This document shows positions 26,307 through 34,470 of a DNA stretch of 64,000 bases, piece after piece (within the stretch, counting starts at the first letter, position 1; every line of letters begins with the position of its first letter). Under the pieces are notes generated by a model. It did not search any database, was not told the DNA's origin, and worked only from the letters and a program-made list of their open reading frames with translations. The translations under genes and the position numbers were made by a program. Source of the stretch: Paraburkholderia phenazinium (GTDB lineage Bacteria; Pseudomonadota; Gammaproteobacteria; Burkholderiales; Burkholderiaceae); NCBI RefSeq assembly GCF_900100735.1, contig NZ_FNCJ01000001.1, forward strand, positions 716,437-780,436, written 5' to 3'.

Positions 26307-27578
26307 ATGCAAGCATTACAAGGAATCAAGGTCGTCGAACTGAGCCGCGCGTTGTCGGGGCCGTTCTGCTCGATGGTGCTGGCCGATCTCGGCGCGGATG
26401 TGGTCAAGGTCGAACCGGGTCCAGGTGGCGATATGAGCCGGACCTGGGGGCCGTTCGATCGGGGTGTGAGCACCTACTATCTGTCCTGCAACCGCAACAA
26501 GCGCGGTGCGTGCATCGATTTTAGAAACCCGGAAGGGTTAGCCGCGATCCATCGGCTGATCGACGGGGCAGATGTCGTAATCGAGAACTTCAAACCGGGC
26601 ACCATCGACAGCATGGGGCTCGGCTATGAGGTGCTCAGCGCGCGTAATCCGCGTCTCGTGATGGGCAGCATCAACGCGTTCGGCGCGGATGGTCCGATGA
26701 GCGGCTGGCCCGGCTTCGATCAGATCGCTCAAGGCTATTCAGGGCTGATGAGCCTGACCGGCTTCGCCGAGGGCGACCCTACGCGGACCGGCACCGCGAT
26801 CGGCGATCTGAGCTCGGGCATGTGGCTCGCCATGGCGATTCTCGCTGCGCTGCTGGAGCGCGAGCGGACCGGGCGCGGCCAGCATGTGAGCACCTCGTTG
26901 CTGGCGAGCCTGGTGGGACTGTTGAGCGTCCATGGTCAGCGCTATCTGAGTCTGGGCGATATTCCGCGCCGCACGGGGAATGCGCATTCGGTGATCGCTC
27001 CATACGGCGTGTTTGAGACTGCGGATGGCCCGCTCAATCTGGCGCCCATCACCTCCGATATGTGGCTGCGCCTGTGTCAGTTGCTCGATCTGCCTGCCCT
27101 GCCGGACGATCCGCGTTTCGCCACCAACGAGGCGCGCGTGGCGCATCGTGAGGAACTGAAGGCCGTGCTCGAAACGCGCCTGAAGACGCGCAGCAAACGC
27201 GAGTGGACCGAACTGTTTATCGGCGTGGGACTGCCGGCTGGCCCGATTCATACGCTCGATGAGGTATTCGACGATCCGCAGGTGCAGCACTGTCAACTGG
27301 TCGAGACGCTTGCGCATCCGACGCTCGGTACACTGCGTCAGGTGGTGACGCCGGTGTCCGCCTCCGCTGCGGCAGCGGGCGGCCTGGCCCCGCACGTCAG
27401 CCGCCATGCGCCGCCGGCGCTGGGCGAACATACCGTCGAGATATTGTGCGAGGCGGGCTTCGATGCGGCGTCGATCGAAGCATTGCTGGCCACGAAGGCC
27501 GTGCATCAGCAGGAGCAGCCGGGCGCTTACAATTCGCAGACGAAGGTCCTGGAACCCGCTGCGGGAGTGACGCAATGA
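26307..27578 (+). CDS. CaiB/BaiF-family (family III) CoA-transferase
   Basis: 423 residues. It begins with the family signature LQGIKVVELSRALSGPFCSMVLADLGADVVKVEPGPGGD; SCNRNKRGACIDFRNPEG and the catalytic Asp region VVIENFKPGTIDSMGLGYE follow. It moves CoA between acyl-CoA and a free carboxylic acid. GGAG lies 6 nt before ATG 26307. Its stop overlaps the start of the decarboxylase gene (ATGA). In this operon it would activate the imported acid, and the next enzyme suggests methylmalonate or a relative (inference). Confidence 0.88.
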   Translation: MQALQGIKVVELSRALSGPFCSMVLADLGADVVKVEPGPGGDMSRTWGPFDRGVSTYYLSCNRNKRGACIDFRNPEGLAAIHRLIDGADVVIENFKPGTIDSMGLGYEVLSARNPRLVMGSINAFGADGPMSGWPGFDQIAQGYSGLMSLTGFAEGDPTRTGTAIGDLSSGMWLAMAILAALLERERTGRGQHVSTSLLASLVGLLSVHGQRYLSLGDIPRRTGNAHSVIAPYGVFETADGPLNLAPITSDMWLRLCQLLDLPALPDDPRFATNEARVAHREELKAVLETRLKTRSKREWTELFIGVGLPAGPIHTLDEVFDDPQVQHCQLVETLAHPTLGTLRQVVTPVSASAAAAGGLAPHVSRHAPPALGEHTVEILCEAGFDAASIEALLATKAVHQQEQPGAYNSQTKVLEPAAGVTQ

Positions 27579-28375
27579 ACAGCACGCAAACATCGACGGC
27601 TACGGTGACGGTCGATATCGTCGAAGAACGGATCGCCCGGATAACGTTCAGTAATCCTGCGCGAAGAAATGCGCTCAGCGCCGACTTGCTATATGCGCTC
27701 GATGCGCATCTCGCTGAGCTTGCAGCGCAACCCATCGCGGCCGTCATACTGGGCAGCGGCGTCGGGCAGGACGTTTGGAGCGCAGGCCATGACCTCGGCG
27801 AACTGGCGCACGACCGCGATCCCATCGCCTATGGCAAGCCGCTTGAACAGGCGTTGCGCCGTGTACGAGCGTTTCCGGGCGTGGTGATCGCGATGGTGTC
27901 CGGCTCTGCCTGGGGCGGCGCGGTCGATCTGGCGATGAGCTGCGATCTCGTCGTTGCCGACGGCAGTGCGCGCTTCGCGATGACGCCGGCGAACATCGGC
28001 TTGCCGTATACGACGAGCGGCCTGCTGCGCTTCTTCCATAACCTGCCGATTCATGTGCTGAAGGAAATGTTTTTCTGCGCGCAACCGCTCGACGCGCAGC
28101 GTGCCGAACGCTTCGGCGTGATCAACCGGCTCGTCGACAGCGACAAGCTCGAAGCCACCGCGCTCGAACTGGCACGCGGGATTGCCAGCAAAGCGCCATT
28201 GGCGATTCAGGCGGTGAAGGAACAACTGCGCATTCTCGAAGACCTGCAGCCGATGCCGGTTCAGGCGATGGAGCAGATTGCGGAGTTGCGTAGGCAGGCG
28301 TGTGAAAGCGCCGATTTCAGCGAAGGACTGGCGGCGTTTGCGGCGCGGCGGCCGGCGGTGTTTAGCGGCAAGTAA
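27575..28375 (+). CDS. scpB: methylmalonyl-CoA decarboxylase (crotonase fold)
   Basis: 266 residues, crotonase fold. It shares distinctive segments with E. coli ScpB/YgfG: VWSAGHDLGEL, DPIAYGKPL, MVSGSAWGGAVDLAMSCDLVVA, FAMTPANIGLPY and KAPLAIQAVKEQLRIL. The His of SAGHD and the TPANIGLPY loop are the ScpB-type active-site environment and distinguish it from ordinary enoyl-CoA hydratases. It decarboxylates (R/S)-methylmalonyl-CoA to propionyl-CoA. It overlaps the CoA-transferase stop by 4 nt. No methylmalonyl-CoA mutase is present, unlike the E. coli scp operon. Confidence 0.88.
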   Translation: MNSTQTSTATVTVDIVEERIARITFSNPARRNALSADLLYALDAHLAELAAQPIAAVILGSGVGQDVWSAGHDLGELAHDRDPIAYGKPLEQALRRVRAFPGVVIAMVSGSAWGGAVDLAMSCDLVVADGSARFAMTPANIGLPYTTSGLLRFFHNLPIHVLKEMFFCAQPLDAQRAERFGVINRLVDSDKLEATALELARGIASKAPLAIQAVKEQLRILEDLQPMPVQAMEQIAELRRQACESADFSEGLAAFAARRPAVFSGK

Positions 28376-28482
28376 GCGCTGCGGCTGCGAGGCGGCGTGT
28401 CGTGACGTGTCGTGGTTCGTCGCGTCACACGCCCGCCATGGTGAGGGTCGGCCAGCCGCCACTCGCACCTTCTCGTCTTTAA

Positions 28483-28502
28483 GGTGAGTCTTTTCGGGAG
28501 TT
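28483..28502 (+). repeat. dispersed 20-bp element, copy 8
   Basis: GGTGAGTCTTTTCGGGAGTT, preceded by TTAA. Confidence 0.75.
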
Positions 28503-28535
28503 GATTTGGCTGGGCCCGCTGCATCAGTCCTCACA

Positions 28536-28555
28536 GGTGAGAGCTTTCGGGAGCC
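28536..28555 (+). repeat. dispersed 20-bp element, copy 9
   Basis: GGTGAGAGCTTTCGGGAGCC, 53 bp after copy 8 and in the same orientation. It is immediately followed by the AT-rich promoter zone. Confidence 0.75.
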
Positions 28556-28574
28556 GAATTAAAGTCCGTTACCA

Positions 28575-28593
28575 CCAATGCAAATTGCATTGG
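28575..28593 (+). promoter_or_regulatory. perfect palindrome upstream of the secreted-protein gene
   Basis: CCAATGCAAATTGCATTGG: two perfect 9-bp arms around a single A. A second perfect dyad, TTTTTC-C-GAAAAA, lies at 28633-28645. Both are probable protein-binding sites in the promoter of the gene at 28764. Confidence 0.55.
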
Positions 28594-28763
28594 CCAATTC
28601 AGTCGTGCTGTAAAGCGAATTTTTGTCGATTATTTTTCCGAAAAATTATGCGAGGATAAATCGCCGTAGCTGAAATGACGCGCGATACCGATTTATCTGC
28701 GTGATGGTCGACGCACGCGTGGCGCTTCACCCGTGGCGCCGCGCTTCTCGCAAGGAAATGATC

Positions 28764-30947
28764 GTGAAACTCTCTTCCCGCTTAGGCGCGGCCATGCTCG
28801 TTGTGCAGAGCATGGCGCCCTGCGTTGCGCTTGCTCAATCGCAACTCACCTACACCACTTCCTGGATCGGTAATAGCTTTGGTTTCGGCGACGGCAAATG
28901 GATGCAGCAGGATATTCAGACCATCAATGTCGCACCGAATGGAACCGTATATACCGATTCGCCATGGGATGAAAGCGGCAGTGAAATAGCTGCGTATCAG
29001 AACGGCAATAAACTCGCTGTGGCGGGCAATACCCATGGATGGGGCGCGGCGGGTGGCGATGCGGTCGCCGTTAATGACACGTACCTGTACGCGGCGATGT
29101 CGATCGGCAATGAGAACAACTCGCTGGTGGGCGCCGACTACCCGCCGCAGAACCAGACCTGGTTCGGCATCACGCGGCGCCCGCTGTCGAACATCGCATT
29201 GGGTGCGCCGTTTGCGTCCGGCATCGGCAACAGCGCCAACCCGACCAAGAACAGCTTTCTGCGCGTCCAGGCGGTGAAGGCTGGCGTGGATGCCGGCATT
29301 CGCGGCCTCGCCGCCACCGATAGCGAAGTGTACGTGGCCGATACCTACGGCAACCGCATCGTCGTACTCGACGCACAAACCATGCGCCAGTTGCGCTCAT
29401 GGAGCGTGCCGGCGCCGGGCCGCATTGTGATCGATACCGATACGACGCTCTGGGTGATCAGCGGCTTCGATTCGTCGAGCGCGAGCGTCGTGCACTATTC
29501 GAACACGGGTGCCCCGTTGCCAGGGACGGCAACGCTGCCGGCGGGCACGATCCCCACCGCGCTGGCGCTGGCGCCCTCGGGGCAACTGCTGGTGGCGGAC
29601 AACGGGCCGTCGCAGCAGATCCTCGTGTACAACAAGATCGCCGGCGGCCAGACGCAGCTTGCCAGCGCCCTTGGCACGCGTAACGGCATTTTCCATCCGG
29701 TCGATGGGAGGCCAGGCAACTGGCGCTTCAACGGCATCACGGGTATCGGCTTCGATCAGAGCGGCAATCTCTACGTGGGACAGAACGGCGAGGGGCCGCG
29801 GCCGATCGGCTCGGCAACGGTCGGCCAAGGCGCGGTGCTGGAAAGCTACGGGCTCGCGTCGCAGCAACTGAACTGGCGGCTATATGGGCTCACCTTCGTC
29901 GATAGCGGTGCATTCGATCCAGCCAATCCCGCCAGCGTATATAGCGGCTCGAAACGCTTCTCGCTCGATTACAGCCGACCCACCGGCCAGGAATGGTCGT
30001 ACGCGGGCTTTACGCTGGACCGTTTCGCGTACCCGGACGACTCCGCATTTCATCTGCCGCGCGGCGTGCGGGGCGAACCGATGGTCAGGCGCATCAACGG
30101 CCAGCCGTATCTCTACACGCTCGACCCGTACTCGCACTACCTGAGCGTGTACCGCTTCGACACCGCACACGGCGAGGTCGCGATTCCCTCGGGGCTGCTG
30201 GCGGAGAATCCGATCCCCGGCACCTGGCCGGCCGGGCAGCCTACCTATGGCGAGTGGATGTGGCGTGACAGCAATGGCGACAGCGTGGTTCAGGCGAGCG
30301 AGATCACCAGCAACCCGTCCACCGGCAGCACGGTCGGCGACGGCTTCTGGTGGGTGGACAGCGCCAGCAACGTCTGGCTCGCGACGCCGCTGAGCGGGAT
30401 CCGCGAAATGCCGCTGCAGGGCCTGGATTCGTTCGGTAACCCGATCTATCAATACACCGGCGCGAAGTGGTTTGCGATGCCCAGGCAGTTCACCCGGCTC
30501 GGGCGCATCGTCTATGTCGCACAGACCGATACGATGTACGTGACGGGTTTTACGGCGGCGAACCCATGGAACGCGACGCTCTGGAAAGAGGCCGGGCCGC
30601 TGCTGGCACGCTACGACAACTGGAGCAGCGGCAATCCGCAACTAGTCTACACGGTCGCCTTGCCATGGAATACGCAGAGCGATCCGCAGGTGACGACGGT
30701 GGGTGTGGCGGTGGCGGGCAACTATGTCTTCGTTGCCGAACTGTTCACGCAGAAGATCGATGTGTACGACGCGCGCAGCGGCCAGGCGGTCGGTTATATG
30801 ACGCCCGGCGCGAGTGTGGGCAATACGAGCGGCTGGGTGGATGTGTACCTCGGCATCAGCGCCGTGGAGCGCGCCAATGGCGAATACGACGTGCTGGTGG
30901 AGGACGATGCGCGCGCCAAGATTCTGCTTTATCGGTGGACGCCTTAG
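28764..30947 (+). CDS. secreted NHL/beta-propeller-like protein
   Basis: 727 residues, exported. GTG 28764 was chosen because AAGGA lies 7 nt upstream; an ATG at 28758 is too close to that site. The signal peptide ends near CVALAQ. The body shows repeated strand motifs typical of NHL/SMP-30-like propellers: AVNDTYLYAAMS, LAATDSEVYVADTYGNRIVVLDAQTMRQLRSW, LAPSGQLLVADNGPSQQILVYNK, GFDQSGNLYVGQNG, and AGNYVFVAELFTQKIDVYDARSG. I recognise no catalytic motif. It is probably periplasmic or extracellular, for ligand binding or surface use. A dedicated palindromic promoter and no operon partner suggest individual regulation. Confidence 0.8.
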   Translation: MKLSSRLGAAMLVVQSMAPCVALAQSQLTYTTSWIGNSFGFGDGKWMQQDIQTINVAPNGTVYTDSPWDESGSEIAAYQNGNKLAVAGNTHGWGAAGGDAVAVNDTYLYAAMSIGNENNSLVGADYPPQNQTWFGITRRPLSNIALGAPFASGIGNSANPTKNSFLRVQAVKAGVDAGIRGLAATDSEVYVADTYGNRIVVLDAQTMRQLRSWSVPAPGRIVIDTDTTLWVISGFDSSSASVVHYSNTGAPLPGTATLPAGTIPTALALAPSGQLLVADNGPSQQILVYNKIAGGQTQLASALGTRNGIFHPVDGRPGNWRFNGITGIGFDQSGNLYVGQNGEGPRPIGSATVGQGAVLESYGLASQQLNWRLYGLTFVDSGAFDPANPASVYSGSKRFSLDYSRPTGQEWSYAGFTLDRFAYPDDSAFHLPRGVRGEPMVRRINGQPYLYTLDPYSHYLSVYRFDTAHGEVAIPSGLLAENPIPGTWPAGQPTYGEWMWRDSNGDSVVQASEITSNPSTGSTVGDGFWWVDSASNVWLATPLSGIREMPLQGLDSFGNPIYQYTGAKWFAMPRQFTRLGRIVYVAQTDTMYVTGFTAANPWNATLWKEAGPLLARYDNWSSGNPQLVYTVALPWNTQSDPQVTTVGVAVAGNYVFVAELFTQKIDVYDARSGQAVGYMTPGASVGNTSGWVDVYLGISAVERANGEYDVLVEDDARAKILLYRWTP

Positions 30948-30993
30948 CACACGGCTGAGCGGGTGGGCATGCGGCGAATGGACGAATAGACGG

Positions 30994-31007
30994 CCGATCG
31001 CGATCGG
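30994..31007 (+). promoter_or_regulatory. palindrome and -10-like site before a small hypothetical gene
   Basis: CCGATCGCGATCGG is a perfect 14-bp palindrome, followed at once by TATATAAC, a good -10. It lies about 60 bp upstream of the 31069 gene. Confidence 0.4.
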
Positions 31008-31068
31008 TATATAACAACATTAGAGATTCGTTCATACACCGCTGCCACCACTGGAGAGACGTTCCATC

Positions 31069-31326
31069 ATGACGCGTGATGTTTCGCAAAAGCAGGAAAC
31101 CGACGAACGGCCCGACCTCGAACACCTCGATGCGGCCATCAGCCATGTCGACCAGTTGGTGCGTTCGGGCGGCATTGCATCCGGCGCGGCCAAGGGGCTG
31201 TTGTATAGCCTGATCGAAACGCTGGGCACGCTGGTGGGCGACCCGGATTTGCCGGAGCACGCCCGTTCCGGGTACGAAGGCCTGCTGGAAACGGCGCGTG
31301 AATTGCGGATCAAGCTCGAGCGTTGA
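31069..31326 (+). CDS. small hypothetical protein
   Basis: 85 residues, acidic and predicted mostly helical (LEHLDAAISHVDQLVR; KGLLYSLIETLGTLV; GLLETARELRIKLER). No signal peptide, membrane span or family is recognised. GGAG (AGAGACG region) upstream and codon usage support it as a gene. It is convergent with the ycaQ-like gene (15-bp gap). Confidence 0.65.
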   Translation: MTRDVSQKQETDERPDLEHLDAAISHVDQLVRSGGIASGAAKGLLYSLIETLGTLVGDPDLPEHARSGYEGLLETARELRIKLER

Positions 31327-31341
31327 GATTGGTCAGGCGAT

Positions 31342-32565
31342 TCACGCTTCCGCACCTTCCTGTGCCGTCAACGCTTCGAGCAATTCCGGCGGCGCCGAGC
31401 CAATCTGTACCTCAGGCGTGCCATGCCAGTCCGCACAACGCTGGAAGGCACGCCGCAGATCCGCGGCGAGACGGCCACTGACGCGCACCCCTGGTTCCAG
31501 GTGAACGGCCTTCAGCTCGAAGATGCCATTCGTGCGGTGCGCCTTCGCATCGGCGCGGCCGATCAGCTTGCCGCGGCTCAGGATCGGCAGCACGAAATAG
31601 CCGTATTTGCGCTTGGCCGCGGGCGTATAGCACTCAATTGCATAGTCGAAATCGAATAGCGCGGCGGCGCGCTTGCGATCCCACACCACCGGGTCGAACG
31701 GCGAGAGCACGGTCGTGACCGTCGACGCTAGTTTGCCGCTTGCCGCATCGTCGATCAGCGGCGCGAATTCCCGATGCACGAACGTGTCCTGCTTCCAGCC
31801 GTCGACGCGCACCGGCACCAGCTCGCCTTCGTCTGCCAGCGCATGCAGCGCTTCGACATACGGCCGGCGCGGCAAGCGGTAGTAATCGGCGACCCAATCG
31901 GCACGCGCTACGCCTAACGCGCGGCAAGTGCGCCGCAGCACTTCCTGCTCGACGGCTTGCGCCGGTTGCAGATCCCGCGCGTCGTTCCAGTCCGGCAGCA
32001 CCCGTTCGGTCAGATCGTAGACCCGATGAAAATTGCGCCGCTCGGCCACCATCAACTCGCCGATGGCGAACAGCACTTCGAGGTGGCGTTTCTCCGGTTT
32101 CCAGTCCCACCAGCCGTTACTCTTGCCGGCCTCGCGGACAAAGTCCGCCGAACGCACGGGTCCGTTCGCGCGAATCTGCTCGAGCAGGCGTGCGATCTCT
32201 TTGCGGTATTTCTTGTGCCATTCGGCGGCGTATTTCCAGCCCATGCCGCTTGGATCAAGCATGCGGTGGCGCAGCAGGCCATAGTCCTCGATCGGCACAA
32301 AACAGGCTTCATGCGACCAGTATTCGAACAGCTTGCCCTCGGCGAGATGCTCGTCGAGCCACTGCGGCGTGTACGCGCCGACGCGGCTAAACAGAACGAG
32401 GTAAGGGCTGCGCGCAACGACGTGGATCGTGTCGATCTGCAACTGCGCCATGCGGCGAATCGCGTCGAGCAGGTCGTCTTTGGTGGCTTTGCGCCGCGGC
32501 GGCGTGAGCAGGCCTTGTGCGGCTAGATGAAGGGTGCGGGCGGCGGATAACGGGAGTGTCTTCAC
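31342..32565 (-). CDS. ycaQ: YcaQ/AlkX-family winged-helix DNA glycosylase
   Basis: 407 residues, close to E. coli YcaQ (about 410). The AQLQIDT segment gives the family's catalytic Q-x-Q (Gln41, Gln43); RSPYLVLFSRVGAY, EYWSHEACFVPIEDYGLLRHRM and LSPFDPVVWDRKRAAALFDFDY match the HTH_42 architecture. These enzymes unhook interstrand crosslinks and remove alkylated bases. It appears monocistronic. Confidence 0.87.
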   Translation of the reverse strand: MKTLPLSAARTLHLAAQGLLTPPRRKATKDDLLDAIRRMAQLQIDTIHVVARSPYLVLFSRVGAYTPQWLDEHLAEGKLFEYWSHEACFVPIEDYGLLRHRMLDPSGMGWKYAAEWHKKYRKEIARLLEQIRANGPVRSADFVREAGKSNGWWDWKPEKRHLEVLFAIGELMVAERRNFHRVYDLTERVLPDWNDARDLQPAQAVEQEVLRRTCRALGVARADWVADYYRLPRRPYVEALHALADEGELVPVRVDGWKQDTFVHREFAPLIDDAASGKLASTVTTVLSPFDPVVWDRKRAAALFDFDYAIECYTPAAKRKYGYFVLPILSRGKLIGRADAKAHRTNGIFELKAVHLEPGVRVSGRLAADLRRAFQRCADWHGTPEVQIGSAPPELLEALTAQEGAEA

Positions 32566-32667
32566 GCGGTCGATCGCTGGGTGCTTATCGGATGGGCGGC
32601 AACGAGGGGCGCCGAAGGTGCGCCGCCTCGCCGGACATCCGCTACTTTAGCGCGAATCCGTCATACC

Positions 32668-34380
32668 TTATGCGCCCAGCGCCACCGCCTCCTCGCCCTC
32701 GGTCACCGCGAGCATCTGGTGGATCTGCGACACGACCGCGGCGCCTTCGCCCACGGCGGCAGCGACCCGTTTGGTCGAGCCGGCGCGCGCGTCGCCAATC
32801 GCGAACACCCCGTCCACCGAAGTACCGAGGTCGCAGGTGGAGTTCATGCCTTTTGAGCCGGTGAGCACGAAACCCTTCGCATCGAGCTGCACACCGCAGG
32901 TCTGCAGCCAGTCGGTGTTCGGGTCGGCGCCGGTGAAGAGGAACAGGTGACGCGAGGCAAAGCGATCGGTGCCGTCCGGCAGCGCTCGCTTAAGGACGAC
33001 CGCAGATAGACCGCTGTCGTCCGCTTCGAGCCGGTCGATTTCCGAATGAGGATGCACGAAGACGTTCGGCAGCGAGCGAATCCGGTCGATCAGATAGCGC
33101 GACATGGTCGCTTCGAAACCGCTGCGGCGAATCAGGACATGCACCTTCGCCGCGTGCGTGGCGAGATAGACGATCGCCTGGCCCGCGGAATTGCCGCCGC
33201 CCACCAGCACGATCTCTTCGCGCTTGCACAGCTTCCCCTCGACCGGCGAGGCCCAGTAGTAGACGCCCCGTCCGTCGAAACGCTCGAGTCCTTCGATGGC
33301 AGGCCGGCGGTACACCGCGCCGCTCGCAATCACGATGCTGCGCGCTTTCACGCTGCCGCCGCACTTGAGTTCGAGCCGGTGTGGCGACTCTTCGCAATGC
33401 AGGGCCTTAACCCTGACCGGAATCGCGACGTGCGCGCCGAACTTCTGCGCCTGCACAAAGGCGCGGCCGGCCAGCGCCTGGCCGCTGATGCCGGTGGGAA
33501 AGCCCAGATAATTTTCGATGCGCGAACTGGCGCCCGCCTGACCGCCGGGGGCACGGCTGTCGAGCACGATCACGGAGAGGCCTTCCGAGGCTGCGTACAC
33601 CGCGGTGGCGAGCCCTGCGGGGCCCGCGCCGACGATGGCGACGTCGTATATGAGTGAGGCGTCGAGCTCCGGCAGCATGCCGAGGCAGGTCGCGAGGTGG
33701 GGATCGCTCGGATGGCGCAGCACGGAACCGTCCGGGCAGATCACCAGCGGCAGGTCTTCAGGCTGCGCGCCGAACTGTTCGATCAGGCTGAGCGCGTCGG
33801 CGTCGCGTTCGTCGATGACCGAATGCGGGTGACCGTTGCGCGACAAAAAACCCTGCAGCGAGACGAGCCGCGCATCGTTGCTCTTGCCGATCAGGATCGG
33901 GCCACCGGCGCCCTTTTCGATCAGCGAGACGCGCCGCAGGATCAGCGCACGCATGATGCGCTCGCCAAGCTCGGCTTCCGCCACGATCAACGCGCGTAGC
34001 CGTACCGGCGGAATCAGCAACGCATCGACAGGTTCGAGCGCCACACCACTGACGAGACAGACACGCCCGGACAACTGACCCACTTCGGCGAGGAACTGTC
34101 TTTCGCCACGCTCGGAGATCAGGCGTTCGCGGCCGAGTCCATCGCGTTGGAAAATCTTGACGCGTCCCCCCAGCAAAACGAACATGCCCGGGCCGATATG
34201 ACCAGTTTCGAACAGCAGTTCACCGGGTTCCCAGTGCTGCACTTCGCCGAATTTGCGCAGCCGGTTGATTTCTTCCCAGGTCAGTAAGGGGAACATTTGA
34301 TGTTCCCGCGTCGCCAGCGAAGAGAAGGGCGCGTCGGCAACCACAGCTTGTTGTGCTTCGGCTTCTTGAATCTCAACCAT
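32668..34380 (-). CDS. cyclic-nucleotide-binding-domain flavoprotein, TrxR-like but lacking CxxC
   Basis: 570 residues. AAGGAG lies 7 nt before the start at 34380. Residues ~25-140 are a CRP-like cNMP-binding domain (FGEVQHWEPGELLFETGHIGPGMFVLLGGRVKIFQRD). After a thioredoxin-like linker comes a pyridine-nucleotide flavoprotein: FAD site VAIVGAGPAGLATAVYAASEGLSVIVLD, NADPH site IVLVGGGNSAGQAIVYLA, and the C-terminal FAD motif GVFAIGDARAGSTKRVAAAVGEGA. Where thioredoxin reductase has its CxxC, this reads YYWASPVEGKLC, so no redox disulfide is present; it is more like a ferredoxin/flavodoxin-NADP reductase. It follows the DedA-rhodanese gene by 90 bp. Confidence 0.87.
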   Translation of the reverse strand: MVEIQEAEAQQAVVADAPFSSLATREHQMFPLLTWEEINRLRKFGEVQHWEPGELLFETGHIGPGMFVLLGGRVKIFQRDGLGRERLISERGERQFLAEVGQLSGRVCLVSGVALEPVDALLIPPVRLRALIVAEAELGERIMRALILRRVSLIEKGAGGPILIGKSNDARLVSLQGFLSRNGHPHSVIDERDADALSLIEQFGAQPEDLPLVICPDGSVLRHPSDPHLATCLGMLPELDASLIYDVAIVGAGPAGLATAVYAASEGLSVIVLDSRAPGGQAGASSRIENYLGFPTGISGQALAGRAFVQAQKFGAHVAIPVRVKALHCEESPHRLELKCGGSVKARSIVIASGAVYRRPAIEGLERFDGRGVYYWASPVEGKLCKREEIVLVGGGNSAGQAIVYLATHAAKVHVLIRRSGFEATMSRYLIDRIRSLPNVFVHPHSEIDRLEADDSGLSAVVLKRALPDGTDRFASRHLFLFTGADPNTDWLQTCGVQLDAKGFVLTGSKGMNSTCDLGTSVDGVFAIGDARAGSTKRVAAAVGEGAAVVSQIHQMLAVTEGEEAVALGA

Positions 34381-34470
34381 TAAACCGCTCCTTCTGTCTT
34401 TTTTTAGTGCAGCAGGACAGGCGTCGTGGCGTCCATGCATCTGGCGCGGCGCTAGCGGCGCGCGGACTTG

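Larger units (their letters stand above)
28376..28763. other. gene-free region with paired dispersed elements and an operator
   Basis: 388 bp. Dispersed element copies 8 and 9 lie at 28483 and 28536. From 28560 the DNA becomes markedly AT-rich, with two palindromes, and forms the promoter zone of the downstream secreted-protein gene. Confidence 0.6.

Noticed and set aside
32668..34380. Thioredoxin reductase
   Set aside because: FAD and NADPH sites fit, but the redox CxxC is missing, so the name would mislead.
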